Shown here: piece by piece, positions 16,155 through 26,078 of the stretch
Layout: the number at the start of each line of letters is the position of its first letter
Position numbering within the stretch: position 1 is the stretch's first letter
From: Lachnospiraceae bacterium
Lineage (GTDB): Bacteria; Bacillota; Clostridia; Lachnospirales; Lachnospiraceae
Length of the DNA: 39,993 bases
NCBI GenBank assembly: GCA_014804365.1
Contig: JAAUZX010000043.1
Location: forward strand, 1 to 39,993
Direction: 5' to 3'
Program-made: the position numbers and the translations under genes
The notes under the pieces: generated by a model
The model's database searches: none
The model's input: the letters and a program-made list of their open reading frames with translations, nothing else
Told to the model about the DNA's origin: nothing

Positions 16155-17060
16155 ATGATAGAGATACATAACCTGACGAAGACGTTTGATAAGATAAAGG
16201 CAGTTGACGAAGTCAGTGTGACGATAAAAGACAATACCGTGTTCGGTCTGATCGGAACGAACGGGGCCGGCAAGAGTACCGTGCTCAGAATGGTCTCCGG
16301 CGTGCTGCGGCCCGACAGCGGTACGGTGGCAGTGGATAACATGCCCGTATACAATAATGTGGAAGCGAAGAAGAAACTCTTTTTTATAGCAGATGAGCCT
16401 TATTTCTTCGCCAATTCCAACGCGCGGACGATGGAACGATACTTCAGCGGTATCTATGAGGAGTTTAATAAAGAGGAATTTTATAAATATCTGGAACATT
16501 TTAATTTGGATCAGAACCGGAAGATCAGCACTTTTTCCAAAGGAATGAAAAAGCAACTGGCACTTCTTCTGGGAATCTGCGCGCATACGAAATATATTCT
16601 GTGCGATGAGACTTTCGACGGACTCGATCCGGTGATGCGGCAGGGGATCAAATCCATTTTTGCCAAGGAGATGGAAGAGAGGGGACTGACACCCGTAATT
16701 GCTTCCCACAACCTGCGGGAACTGGAGGATATCTGCGATCATGTAGGACTTTTGCATAAGGGCGGTGTGCTGCTTTCTAAAGATCTTGAGGATATGAAGT
16801 GCAACATCCAGAAGGTGCAGTGTGTGTTTGCCACGGTGGATGAAGAGTTAAAGGCGTTAAATGGCATGGAAGTGCTTAAGAAGGAACAGAGGGGGTCTCT
16901 TCGCACTTATACCGTACGAAGCACGCGGGAAGAAGTGACGGCCAGATTTGCCACGGTAGATACCGTATTTTACGAAGTACTTCCTCTTTCGTTAGAGGAG
17001 ATCTTCATCAGTGAAACGGAGGTAGTGGGATATGACATCAAAAAAATCATTTTGGGCTAG
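16155..17060 (+). CDS. ABC transporter ATP-binding protein (YtrB-like)
   Basis: A 301-residue ATPase. It shows Walker A (GTNGAGKST, about residues 35-43), a signature close to the permissive type (FSKGMKKQLAL), Walker B with the catalytic residue (ILCDETFDGLDP) and the switch His (ASHN). The C-terminal 80 residues (VQCVFATVDEELKALNG onwards) form an accessory domain common in CcmA/YtrB-type ATPases. The start follows AAGGAGG. The 3' end overlaps the permease gene by 29 bases, which points to translational coupling and a fixed complex. In B. subtilis the equivalent gene is ytrB; the transported substrate is not established. Confidence 0.93.
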   Translation: MIEIHNLTKTFDKIKAVDEVSVTIKDNTVFGLIGTNGAGKSTVLRMVSGVLRPDSGTVAVDNMPVYNNVEAKKKLFFIADEPYFFANSNARTMERYFSGIYEEFNKEEFYKYLEHFNLDQNRKISTFSKGMKKQLALLLGICAHTKYILCDETFDGLDPVMRQGIKSIFAKEMEERGLTPVIASHNLRELEDICDHVGLLHKGGVLLSKDLEDMKCNIQKVQCVFATVDEELKALNGMEVLKKEQRGSLRTYTVRSTREEVTARFATVDTVFYEVLPLSLEEIFISETEVVGYDIKKIILG

Positions 17061-19191
17061 TTGCAAAGAGAACCATAAACGCCGGATCTGGGTGTGGATC
17101 GTAGCCGTTCTGGCGCAGTTAATGGCATATGTAGGGGGTCTGACGGTGTATTTGAGCCGAATAGGCAGTCGGAACAGTCAGGGATCTTACAAGACATATG
17201 AGATGTATAAGGAAGCGATGTATCAGGCGGCGCAGGATGCGTTGGGCTTTCAGGATAAGCTCATGGTTATTCTGCTGCTTCTGGCAGTGATCATAGGTAT
17301 GCAGGGATTTTCCTACCTCTACGACAGGAAAAAGGTTGATCTGTATCACAGTGTACCGGTAGACAGAAACAGGAGATTTGCGGTGGTCTATGTGAACGGT
17401 ATTATGATATACCTGACCTCGGCTCTGGTGAGCCTTTTGATCGGCACGGTGGCGGTAGCGATACAGGGAGCGGTAAACGGCTCTGTTCTGGCGATGATCG
17501 GATTCGGATTCATATGGCAGATGTTATTCTTTCTGGTGATGTACCATACGGTGATTCTGGCGGTGATGCTGACCGGTAATCAGTTTATCGGTCTCGGTGT
17601 GGCGGGGATGTTGGTGTTGTATGAACTGTTTTTATACTATCTGATAAATACTATGATGGGCGTATTCTTCCGTACCGTATCGGGATTCTATGTGGGACGT
17701 GGGCCGAAGCTTTCTGTATTGGAAGATTACATAGATAATGCACGATACATTAAATACACGGCATACAGGGGGGATTTGAAGGAAGTGGCACGGCTTGTAT
17801 TGCCATACTACGGCAAATGGTTTATACTGGCTGTAGTGATTCTGGCGGCGGCATGGGTATGTTATCGGAGACGTCCGTCGGAGGCGGCGGGTAAGGCGAT
17901 GGCGTTCCCCATGATCGGACAGATATTGAAAGTAGTTACGGCAATTCCGATCGGTCTCGGAATCGGAATGTGGGTACATAATGCGGCGTACGGCAACACG
18001 CTGCTGACGGTGGCAAGCATGGTCGGCTGCGGCGTGATCGTCAGTGCAGCCGTGGAAGTAATCTTTGACTTCGATATCAAGAGTCTGTTCAGGCATCCGG
18101 CAACCAGCGGTGCGGTTGTTGCGGGAATTGTTGTTGTATTCCTGATTTTTAAGCTGGATCTGTTCGGGTATGATGCATATCTGCCGCAGGCGGACAAACT
18201 GGACAGTATTGCCCTCAATGTGGACTACTACGGGCAGTTCTGGGATAATGAGTTTAATTATGTTCAGGCGAATACATATGCGGAGGAGCATATGTTTATC
18301 ACGGATATGGAGCCTGTACTGGCGCTCGCCGATAAATCGCGGGGTGAGATGCCGGAGGATATGAAGGATCCCAGAGTGTTCAATATCTTGTATCGTTTAA
18401 AATCCGGCAGAAAAGTGGACAGACGTTTCTGGGTGGATATTGCCAATCCTGTTAATGCTGAGAAACTGGATCGGATCGTAGGCTCGCAGGAATTTAAGAA
18501 TGGGACCTATCAGATCCTGACGGATCAGGATTCCTATGATCAGGTCGTGAGTTTAAGTTACAGCAATGGAGCAGCTAAGGTGGCGCTGCCAACGGCGGAT
18601 GCGCAGAAATTGAGAGAAGCCTATATCAAAGATATGGAGCAGTTTGATTTCTCGCTGGCGGGTACACAGTATGCCTGCGGGCAGATAGTGTTCCAGTTCC
18701 CCAATTGGATGGAGGAGCGGATGGACGTGTATGAGAGCTTTGAGCATACGATCGCGTATTTGAAAACTCAGGATGCCTACTATCCGCTGCAGTTAAATCC
18801 GGAGGATATCGAGAGTATAACAATAACAAATTATCACAATGATTTGAAGGAACAAGTGAATGGCGGAGAAGTATGGGCGGCAGGTTATTACAGCATCAGG
18901 GAGACAGCAGCTGCCGATTATTCCTATGAAGATCTTTCGGTTTCGCAGACCTTCTATGAACAGGAAGAATTTGCCGGAATCGTATCGGTGATCTATCCCT
19001 CCTATCTGGGATATTCGACTTGGCATGACGCTAATGAAATTGATCAGAATTACGATATATATATCACATTCAGAAAAGATACGACGTATCCGTATGATAG
19101 AGGCAGTTACGGTGTATATTATAAATTCTATACGGGACAGGTGCCGGAGTTTGTGGTGGCAGCCACGGCGTTTAAGGCGCAGGGAGAATGA
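17032..19191 (+). CDS. ABC transporter permease with large external domain (YtrC/YtrD position)
   Basis: 719 residues. The first ~395 residues carry about eight or nine hydrophobic segments (for example VWIVAVLAQLMAYVGGL, LMVILLLLAVIIGMQGF, SALVSLLIGTVAVAIQ, LGVAGMLVLYELFLYYL and GAVVAGIVVVFLIF). Between two of them lies YDRKKVDLYHSVPVDR, a conserved loop in ABC-2 type permeases of this group. Residues about 400-719 have no membrane helix and are probably extracellular. GGAGG lies about 9 bases before the start, inside the upstream ATPase gene. B. subtilis has two permease genes (ytrC and ytrD) at this place; here one larger protein fills the slot. Function would be export or sensing at the cell envelope; the substrate is unknown. 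Confidence 0.85.
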   Translation: MTSKKSFWASCKENHKRRIWVWIVAVLAQLMAYVGGLTVYLSRIGSRNSQGSYKTYEMYKEAMYQAAQDALGFQDKLMVILLLLAVIIGMQGFSYLYDRKKVDLYHSVPVDRNRRFAVVYVNGIMIYLTSALVSLLIGTVAVAIQGAVNGSVLAMIGFGFIWQMLFFLVMYHTVILAVMLTGNQFIGLGVAGMLVLYELFLYYLINTMMGVFFRTVSGFYVGRGPKLSVLEDYIDNARYIKYTAYRGDLKEVARLVLPYYGKWFILAVVILAAAWVCYRRRPSEAAGKAMAFPMIGQILKVVTAIPIGLGIGMWVHNAAYGNTLLTVASMVGCGVIVSAAVEVIFDFDIKSLFRHPATSGAVVAGIVVVFLIFKLDLFGYDAYLPQADKLDSIALNVDYYGQFWDNEFNYVQANTYAEEHMFITDMEPVLALADKSRGEMPEDMKDPRVFNILYRLKSGRKVDRRFWVDIANPVNAEKLDRIVGSQEFKNGTYQILTDQDSYDQVVSLSYSNGAAKVALPTADAQKLREAYIKDMEQFDFSLAGTQYACGQIVFQFPNWMEERMDVYESFEHTIAYLKTQDAYYPLQLNPEDIESITITNYHNDLKEQVNGGEVWAAGYYSIRETAAADYSYEDLSVSQTFYEQEEFAGIVSVIYPSYLGYSTWHDANEIDQNYDIYITFRKDTTYPYDRGSYGVYYKFYTGQVPEFVVAATAFKAQGE

Positions 19192-19233
19192 AAGTGATAA
19201 TATCATAAGCAGAGTTAAAATAAAGCAAAATCA

Positions 19234-19326
19234 TAACTGTTCAGAAGGTGCTTCGTAACTGTGAAGAACGGGGTTTGAACAGTTACGAAAAATCAAAGAA
19301 TATAGTACCTGCGATGGTAACGCAGG
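19234..19326. repeat. Palindromic element upstream of the MacB/LolD-type ATPase gene
   Basis: TAACTGTTCA (19234-19243) and TGAACAGTTA (19276-19285) form a perfect 10-bp inverted repeat with an inner CTTC/GAAG. A second hairpin, CCTGCG-ATGGTAA-CGCAGG (19308-19326), sits just before the ribosome site. The outer arms share the AACTGTT core with the element at 11339-11481. Confidence 0.65.
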
Positions 19327-19346
19327 ATTAAGAGAAAGGCATATTC

Positions 19347-20141
19347 ATGAATGTAGGACAGGCAGAACCTGTGATCAGAGTCAAGGATCTGTATAAGATA
19401 TACCGGGTCGGAGAGACCAAGGTGCGGGCGTTAAACGGTGTCAGCTTCACCATCAACCGCGGGGATTTCTGTTCCATCGTGGGAACCTCCGGTTCCGGTA
19501 AATCAACACTCCTTAACATGTTGGCGGGACTAGAAAAGCCGACAAAAGGAGAGATCGTGATCGCCGGGGAGCATATGGAGACGAAAACAGAAAATCAATT
19601 GGTGGCGTTCAGGCGGGAACATATCGGGTTTATTTTTCAGTCGTTTAATCTGATGGGAACGATGAATGCCATAGAGAATGTGGCGCTGCCCCTCACTTTT
19701 CAGGGGATGGACAAGAAGAAGCGCAATGCCAGGGCGGAGGAGATGCTTGATCTGGTCGGACTGACAAAGCATAAGAAACACAGGCCGAATCAGATGTCCG
19801 GCGGACAGCAGCAGCGTGTCGGTGTGGCGCGTGCGCTGGTTGTGGAGCCGGAGATCATCTTTGCAGATGAGCCCACCGGTAATCTGGATTCCAACACTTC
19901 GGTGGAAGTGATGAACCTGATGAAAAAGGTGGTACGGGAGAAGAACCAGACGCTTGTTATGGTAACGCATGATAATTATCTGGCGGGATTTGCGGATATC
20001 GTCCTGCGGATCAAGGATGGGAAGATCATCGAGATCGAGGACAGACGCGGAGAAGATATGCCGGATCAAATAAGTGCGAATGAAAATACCATTCACGGTG
20101 CGAACGAAAATTCCGTTCGCACGGAAGAACCGTCCGCGTAG
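19347..20141 (+). CDS. MacB/LolD-type ABC ATPase (YtrE-like)
   Basis: 264 residues with Walker A (GTSGSGKST), a Q-loop in IFQSFNL, the signature MSGGQQQRVGVARAL, Walker B (IIFADEPTGNLDS) and the switch His in VMVTHD. All are typical of ATPases that drive MacB/LolCDE-type mechanotransmission rather than substrate import. The start follows AGAAAGG by 7 bases. The last ~25 residues contain a duplicated ANEN-T/S-I/V unit coded by a palindromic DNA repeat, and the stop codon lies inside a hairpin (20132-20146), so the C-terminus looks as if it was remodelled by a repeat. It probably pairs with the permease at 22102-23463. Confidence 0.94.
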   Translation: MNVGQAEPVIRVKDLYKIYRVGETKVRALNGVSFTINRGDFCSIVGTSGSGKSTLLNMLAGLEKPTKGEIVIAGEHMETKTENQLVAFRREHIGFIFQSFNLMGTMNAIENVALPLTFQGMDKKKRNARAEEMLDLVGLTKHKKHRPNQMSGGQQQRVGVARALVVEPEIIFADEPTGNLDSNTSVEVMNLMKKVVREKNQTLVMVTHDNYLAGFADIVLRIKDGKIIEIEDRRGEDMPDQISANENTIHGANENSVRTEEPSA

Positions 20142-20172
20142 CGGACTTGCTGCTGGGGCAGCATTCTTCCCG
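20098..20172. repeat. Palindromic cluster at the end of the YtrE-like gene
   Basis: GTGCGAACG/CGTTCGCAC (20098-20106 with 20114-20122) is followed by a three-way-junction pattern: CGGAAGAA (20122-20129) with TTCTTCCCG (20164-20172) enclosing GTCCGC-GTA-GCGGAC (20132-20146) and GCTGC-TGGG-GCAGC (20149-20162). The gene's stop codon (20139-20141) falls in the first inner hairpin. A diverged copy of the first unit (GTGCGAATG...CATTCACG) lies just upstream. Confidence 0.7.
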
Positions 20173-20223
20173 AGGTTGAGAAGTCTTACAGGGGAATTAG
20201 GAAGGATAAAGAGGAGTAAGAAA

Positions 20224-22029
20224 ATGAAAAAGAGAGTATGTAATGAGAGAGGAAGCTTCATGATCAGAAGGGTAATAAACAGGTTGTTACTCGGCATGGC
20301 ACTTTGTGCGACGGCGGTATTGGCGGTTCCTTCGGTGCCGCAGATTTTCGGAGGGATGTCTTATGTGGAGGCGGCGCCCGACAGTATCAGTAGCAACACG
20401 ATAGACAATACGCCGACCATCGTGCGTACCTCTGACCGGGTTATTAATGACGATGACAGAGCGGATGCGGATGAGGACATGCTCTACTATATGCAGAGCT
20501 TGGAAGTGCGGTATCATCTTGACGCTAAGGTGATGGAGAGTCTGCATAAGGTCTTTGACAGTGCGGTGTACTACATTGCCAATACGGAAATGACGGTTTC
20601 CGAGTTATGGGCATATGTAGCTTCGACGAAGGGTGCCATGGAGTCTGCAGCGGTAGCGACCGTCACAGTCACCACCAGCGAATTTCTTCAGGTGGCGGAC
20701 AACTGGCAGACCCCCACAGTCAGTGCGGGACAGCAGGTGGCGATCGTCCTGCCAATCATGAACTTCGGAACGGAGGAACTGAATGATTTAATTGTAGAAC
20801 CGCAGACTTCCACGGTTGTGTCGGAGTGGCCTTTCGAGCCGGATATGACTAATTATCTGCAGACAGAGCCCTATATTCCCGGAAATAAGACAAAAGAAGC
20901 CGCCATGGAGAACCGAAGGGAATTCACTTTTATTTTCACGGTAAGAAGCGATGTCATGACCGGTTATTATCCGTTAAAGTTTAACGTATCTTATACGAAA
21001 GCGGGTATCCGCAGTGAGAATCCGGCAGAGCTTACCGTATATGTGCAGACGATCGGTAAACCGGGAAGTGGATTTATCGGCGGCAGCGGGCAGGAGACGA
21101 CAGGGTCTAAGCCGCGTATCGTGGTGACCGGATTCGAGACGAATCCTGCGGAGGTATTTGCAGGGGATACATTTACGCTGACAATACATGTAAAGAACAC
21201 GGCCAAGGATCTGGCAGTTACCAATGTACTTTTTGATATGCAGGCGGCGGCGGAAGGCGAGGATAAGACCAATACTTACTCGGCATTCCTGCCTACTTCC
21301 GGTGCAAGTTCCGTCTATATGGACAGCATTGCGGCGAACACCGCGGCGGATATCATAATCGAGATGACGGCGAAGGCCGATCTGGCACAGAAGCCTTACG
21401 TTTTGGATGTCAATATGAAATATGACGCAGGTGTTATGTTTGATTTAACGGATAAAGCCAGCGTGTCCATACCGATCTCTCAGGAGAGCCGTTTCGACAC
21501 GAGCATACCGGAGGTGGTTCCCACGGATATCACGGTGGGCGGGCAATCTAACGTAATGTTCAGTATCTATAATACAGGTAAGACGACGCTTTATAACGTG
21601 CAGGTGAAATTTGTCGCGGATTCCATCGATGAGGCATCGGCGTTTGTAGGCAATCTGCAGTCGGGTGCGACCGGTAACGTGGATGTGATGCTGACCGGTA
21701 TCGCGGCTACCATGGATGACGGAACGATTAATATGCAGATATCTTACGAGGATGATGCGGGGAATGTGACCACCACGGAGAAGCCGATCACGCTGTTCGT
21801 ATCGGAAGAGTTTTACGATGACATGATGATGGATGGCGATATGATGATGGACGGTGATATGATGATGGACGAAGAGGGTGGTCAGAAGATAACCGGTCTG
21901 ATCATTGCAATTATTGCAGTTGTCGTTGCGGCAGCGGTTGCGGGAGTGATCGTATTCTTACAGATCCGTAAGAAGAAAAAAGCAGCGCAGCTGCTTGCGG
22001 AAGATCTGGCGGATCTGGACGATAATTGA
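20224..22029 (+). CDS. Secreted or surface accessory protein with C-terminal membrane anchor
   Basis: 601 residues. The start has GAGGAG upstream. A signal peptide is clear (MIRRVINRLLLGMALCATAVLA, about residues 15-36). The mature part has a helical N-terminal segment and several beta-sandwich domains of the CARDB / S-layer-like COG1361 type (VIVLPIMNFGTEELNDL, FTLTIHVKNTAKDLAVTNV and VMFSIYNTGKTTLYNVQV). A Met/Asp repeat (DGDMMMDGDMMMD, about residues 538-553) precedes a membrane helix (LIIAIIAVVVAAAVAGVIVFL) and a basic, then acidic tail. It sits between the ATPase and permease of a MacB-type transporter and is probably an extracellular partner of it. B. subtilis ytr has no gene at this place, as far as I recall. 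Confidence 0.82.
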   Translation: MKKRVCNERGSFMIRRVINRLLLGMALCATAVLAVPSVPQIFGGMSYVEAAPDSISSNTIDNTPTIVRTSDRVINDDDRADADEDMLYYMQSLEVRYHLDAKVMESLHKVFDSAVYYIANTEMTVSELWAYVASTKGAMESAAVATVTVTTSEFLQVADNWQTPTVSAGQQVAIVLPIMNFGTEELNDLIVEPQTSTVVSEWPFEPDMTNYLQTEPYIPGNKTKEAAMENRREFTFIFTVRSDVMTGYYPLKFNVSYTKAGIRSENPAELTVYVQTIGKPGSGFIGGSGQETTGSKPRIVVTGFETNPAEVFAGDTFTLTIHVKNTAKDLAVTNVLFDMQAAAEGEDKTNTYSAFLPTSGASSVYMDSIAANTAADIIIEMTAKADLAQKPYVLDVNMKYDAGVMFDLTDKASVSIPISQESRFDTSIPEVVPTDITVGGQSNVMFSIYNTGKTTLYNVQVKFVADSIDEASAFVGNLQSGATGNVDVMLTGIAATMDDGTINMQISYEDDAGNVTTTEKPITLFVSEEFYDDMMMDGDMMMDGDMMMDEEGGQKITGLIIAIIAVVVAAAVAGVIVFLQIRKKKKAAQLLAEDLADLDDN

Positions 22030-22089
22030 TTGAAAAATCAGAGATTTTTCAATCGCAAATTTGTGCCTTGCGGCGACAAATTCGCAGGC
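22028..22089. repeat. Tandem hairpins between accessory protein and MacB-type permease
   Basis: A perfect 12-bp hairpin GATTGAAAAATC-AGA-GATTTTTCAATC (22028-22054) is followed at once by GCAAATTTGTGCC...GGCGACAAATTCGC (22055-22085) with a TTGC loop. The loop region GCCTTGCGGCGA resembles GCCTGCGGCGA in the element at 11339-11481. It starts inside the stop codon of the preceding gene. Confidence 0.7.
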
Positions 22090-22101
22090 TAAGAGAAAGG
22101 C

Positions 22102-23463
22102 ATGGGTATTGATATGAAATTCCTTGACCTGCTGCGGATGAGCGGCGGTAATTTATGGAAAAGAAAAATAAGAACCGTATTGACGGTATTAGGCGTGGTC
22201 ATCGGTGTGGCATCTATCGTGGTCATGGTTTCGTTGGGACTGGGGCTTAGCCGATCACAGATGGAGCAGATAGAATCATACGGGAGTCTGACCCAGATCA
22301 CGGTGCGGGAACCGTGGAACAGTGACAGTTCGGAAGAAAAACGACTGGATGATAATTTGGTACGGGAGCTTGAGAGCTTAGAACATGTAGATTCGGTCTG
22401 TCCGGTTTTGGAAACCAATGCCATAGCCAAGTACGGCAGTTATCAGGGATATTTACAAATCAGAGGTATGCCGAAGGAAACTTTTGAGGAGATGAATATT
22501 AATATCGGACAGGGCCGGCTGCCCGGTGACGACGAGACACTCACATTTTTCTACGGCAACGAGGTACTTCAGAATTTTTATAATACCAAGGGCAGCGGAG
22601 GAAGCTATTGGGAGACCGGAGTTCTGCCGGATATCGACCTGATGAATGATACGATCTTCGTGATATTTGATACGAATGCATACTGGTCAGCAGGCAGTAC
22701 GACAGAAGACGGACAGACCATACCGCAGCCGAAAAAATATATGATTGAAGCCTGCGGAGTGGAAGCGCCCAATGCTGAGGACAGCTGGTCACAGTACGGC
22801 TGGTATACTTACTGCGATCTGGAACAGTTGACTGCGCAGCTTAAGAAGATATTCAAGAATAAAGTGATTCCCGGGCAGCCTACAACTAAGACGGGCAAGC
22901 CTTACAAGGAAATATTCTACAGTGAGCTGGATGTGAATGTGGATGATCTGAATAATGTCATGGAAGTACAGAATTATCTGACCGATCTGGGCTATGAAGC
23001 ATACAGCAATGCAGAGTGGGTGGAATCGAGCCAGCGGTCCATGGGTACGATACAGATGGTGCTTGGCGGTATCGGCGCGGTGTCACTGTTCGTGGCGGCG
23101 ATCGGTATTACCAATACGATGATGATGTCCATCTATGAGCGGACGAAGGAGATCGGAGTTATGAAAGTGCTGGGCTGCGATCTGCGTAATATCCGGAGCC
23201 TGTTCCTGATGGAAGCGGGATTCATCGGGCTGATCGGTGGATGTATCGGATTAGGGTTGAGTTTTGCGATATCTGCCGTGATCAATAAGCTGGCACAGGC
23301 CTCGCAGGATATGATGCTGGGAGATTCGAGTATCTCCTATATACCGTTCTGGCTGGTGGGACTGTCGCTGGTATTTGCGATTCTGGTAGGTATGCTGGCA
23401 GGATTCTTCCCGGCGAGAAGAGCAATGAAGCTGAGTCCTCTGGCGGCAATCAGAAACGAGTAG
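22102..23463 (+). CDS. MacB-type ABC permease (YtrF-like)
   Basis: 453 residues with the four-helix MacB/FtsX layout: TM1 at about residues 27-48 (TVLTVLGVVIGVASIVVMVSLGL), an external domain of about 260 residues, then three helices (VLGGIGAVSLFVAAIGITNTM, FIGLIGGCIGLGLSFAI and FWLVGLSLVFAILVGMLAGF) and the ending FFPARRAMKLSPLAAIRNE, highly characteristic of the family. The conserved SIYERTKEIGVMKVLG loop couples to the ATPase. The start could be 22102 (ribosome site very close) or 22114. With the YtrE-like ATPase and the accessory protein it would form a mechanotransmission complex acting on an envelope substrate or antimicrobial. Confidence 0.93.
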   Translation: MGIDMKFLDLLRMSGGNLWKRKIRTVLTVLGVVIGVASIVVMVSLGLGLSRSQMEQIESYGSLTQITVREPWNSDSSEEKRLDDNLVRELESLEHVDSVCPVLETNAIAKYGSYQGYLQIRGMPKETFEEMNINIGQGRLPGDDETLTFFYGNEVLQNFYNTKGSGGSYWETGVLPDIDLMNDTIFVIFDTNAYWSAGSTTEDGQTIPQPKKYMIEACGVEAPNAEDSWSQYGWYTYCDLEQLTAQLKKIFKNKVIPGQPTTKTGKPYKEIFYSELDVNVDDLNNVMEVQNYLTDLGYEAYSNAEWVESSQRSMGTIQMVLGGIGAVSLFVAAIGITNTMMMSIYERTKEIGVMKVLGCDLRNIRSLFLMEAGFIGLIGGCIGLGLSFAISAVINKLAQASQDMMLGDSSISYIPFWLVGLSLVFAILVGMLAGFFPARRAMKLSPLAAIRNE

Positions 23464-23552
23464 AAAAACGTAACTATTCAGTACAGGTCGAAGCATTTAC
23501 TGCTGAGACCGTAAGAATATGATTCAGAAAAACAATAAAATGGGATAAGTAA

Positions 23553-25022
<1,470 letters not shown>

Positions 25023-25109
25023 AATGTGAGAAATAACAGGAAAAGTACCGGAGTATGCGTGAAGGTATGAAAAAATGTTTGTGTCTGGAAAGACATGGGC
25101 ACAAGTATG

Positions 25110-25150
25110 AAATACCGACATGCATTGCTTCGGTATTTTGCATGTATTTC
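25110..25150 (+). terminator. Terminator after eno with two alternative stems
   Basis: AAATACCGA (25110-25118) pairs with TCGGTATTT (25130-25138). Alternatively ACATGCA (25118-25124) pairs with TGCATGT (25139-25145), followed by a T-rich stretch. Confidence 0.55.
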
Positions 25151-25189
25151 TTTTCCGGCTTCAAGTTTTAGGGAATCTCTGGTATAATA

Positions 25190-25198
25190 AGCCCATGT
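25190..25198 (+). promoter_or_regulatory. Extended -10 promoter of the DUF5058 operon
   Basis: TGGTATAAT (25190-25198) gives a TGn-extended perfect -10 with no clear -35. A leader of about 60 bases precedes the first gene. Confidence 0.6.
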
Positions 25199-25267
25199 AC
25201 AGCGGCTTGCGTCATAAGAATGGAAGGACAGTTCTTAGTGGCGGCATGACGGGAGAAGGAGGTTTAC

Positions 25268-25990
25268 ATGAATTTTGATCCGAACAGCAGTTTTTTATTT
25301 ATTTTAGCGGCAGTGGTCATCGCCTTTGTGGTGGCGCAGTCCGTTTTCTTTTTGGTACGTGCATACCGGCACGGTGTATCTATCGGTATGGATAGAGAGA
25401 AGCTTAAGAAAACCGTTCTTTCCACGGCAGTCTTTACGATTGCGCCGGCGGTTTCCATTTTGCTTGGAATACTGACATTGTCCAAGTTTCTGGGGATTCC
25501 ACTTCCGTGGATCAGGTTGAGCGTTGTGGGTGCCATTACATACGAACTTCCGGCGGCTACTTCCACGGCGACGGCACTGGGGCTTTCCCTTGCGGATACG
25601 ATTACCGATCCCAAGGCATACACGGCGATCGCATGGGTTATGACGCTGGGGATTATCCCCGGCATGATCATGATTCCCCTTTTCTTAAAGAAGATACAGG
25701 GCGGAATTATGAAGATTAAGAATAAGGACAGCAAGTGGGGCGATCTGTTCATGACATCTCTGTTTCTGGGCATGATCTCCGCCTTTCTCGGTATGGTCTT
25801 TACCGATGTGAGAAGCGGGCTGGCGGGCTGGATTCCTATTTTTGTATTGTTATTCTCGGCATTGATGATGGGAATCTGCGGAGTGCTGATCAAAGTCTGC
25901 AAAATGAAATGGCTGGAGACTTACGCGTTATCCATCAGTATGATACTGGCGATGATCTTTGCTGTTATCATAACACCTGTAATCGGTTAG
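25268..25990 (+). CDS. DUF5058-family integral membrane protein
   Basis: 240 residues, six or so membrane helices (SSFLFILAAVVIAFVVAQSVFF, FTIAPAVSILLGILTL, WVMTLGIIPGMIMIPLFL, FMTSLFLGMISAFLGMVF, WIPIFVLLFSALMMGICG and SISMILAMIFAVIITPVIG). A conserved soluble loop carries RYRHGVSIGMDREK-type residues and YELPAATSTATALG. I recognise the pattern as DUF5058, a family without known function. GGAGG lies 7 bases before the start. It is followed by a second membrane protein and an M20 peptidase in the same direction, so a role in moving a peptide-like substrate is inferred from context. Confidence 0.8.
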   Translation: MNFDPNSSFLFILAAVVIAFVVAQSVFFLVRAYRHGVSIGMDREKLKKTVLSTAVFTIAPAVSILLGILTLSKFLGIPLPWIRLSVVGAITYELPAATSTATALGLSLADTITDPKAYTAIAWVMTLGIIPGMIMIPLFLKKIQGGIMKIKNKDSKWGDLFMTSLFLGMISAFLGMVFTDVRSGLAGWIPIFVLLFSALMMGICGVLIKVCKMKWLETYALSISMILAMIFAVIITPVIG

Positions 25991-26078
25991 AAAATTGTCA
26001 CCTGTAGGCGACTGATGAGAGAATGTGCTGTGTTCACTTTCAATAATTTATGATGGTATAAAGAAAGGAAGAGATTTT

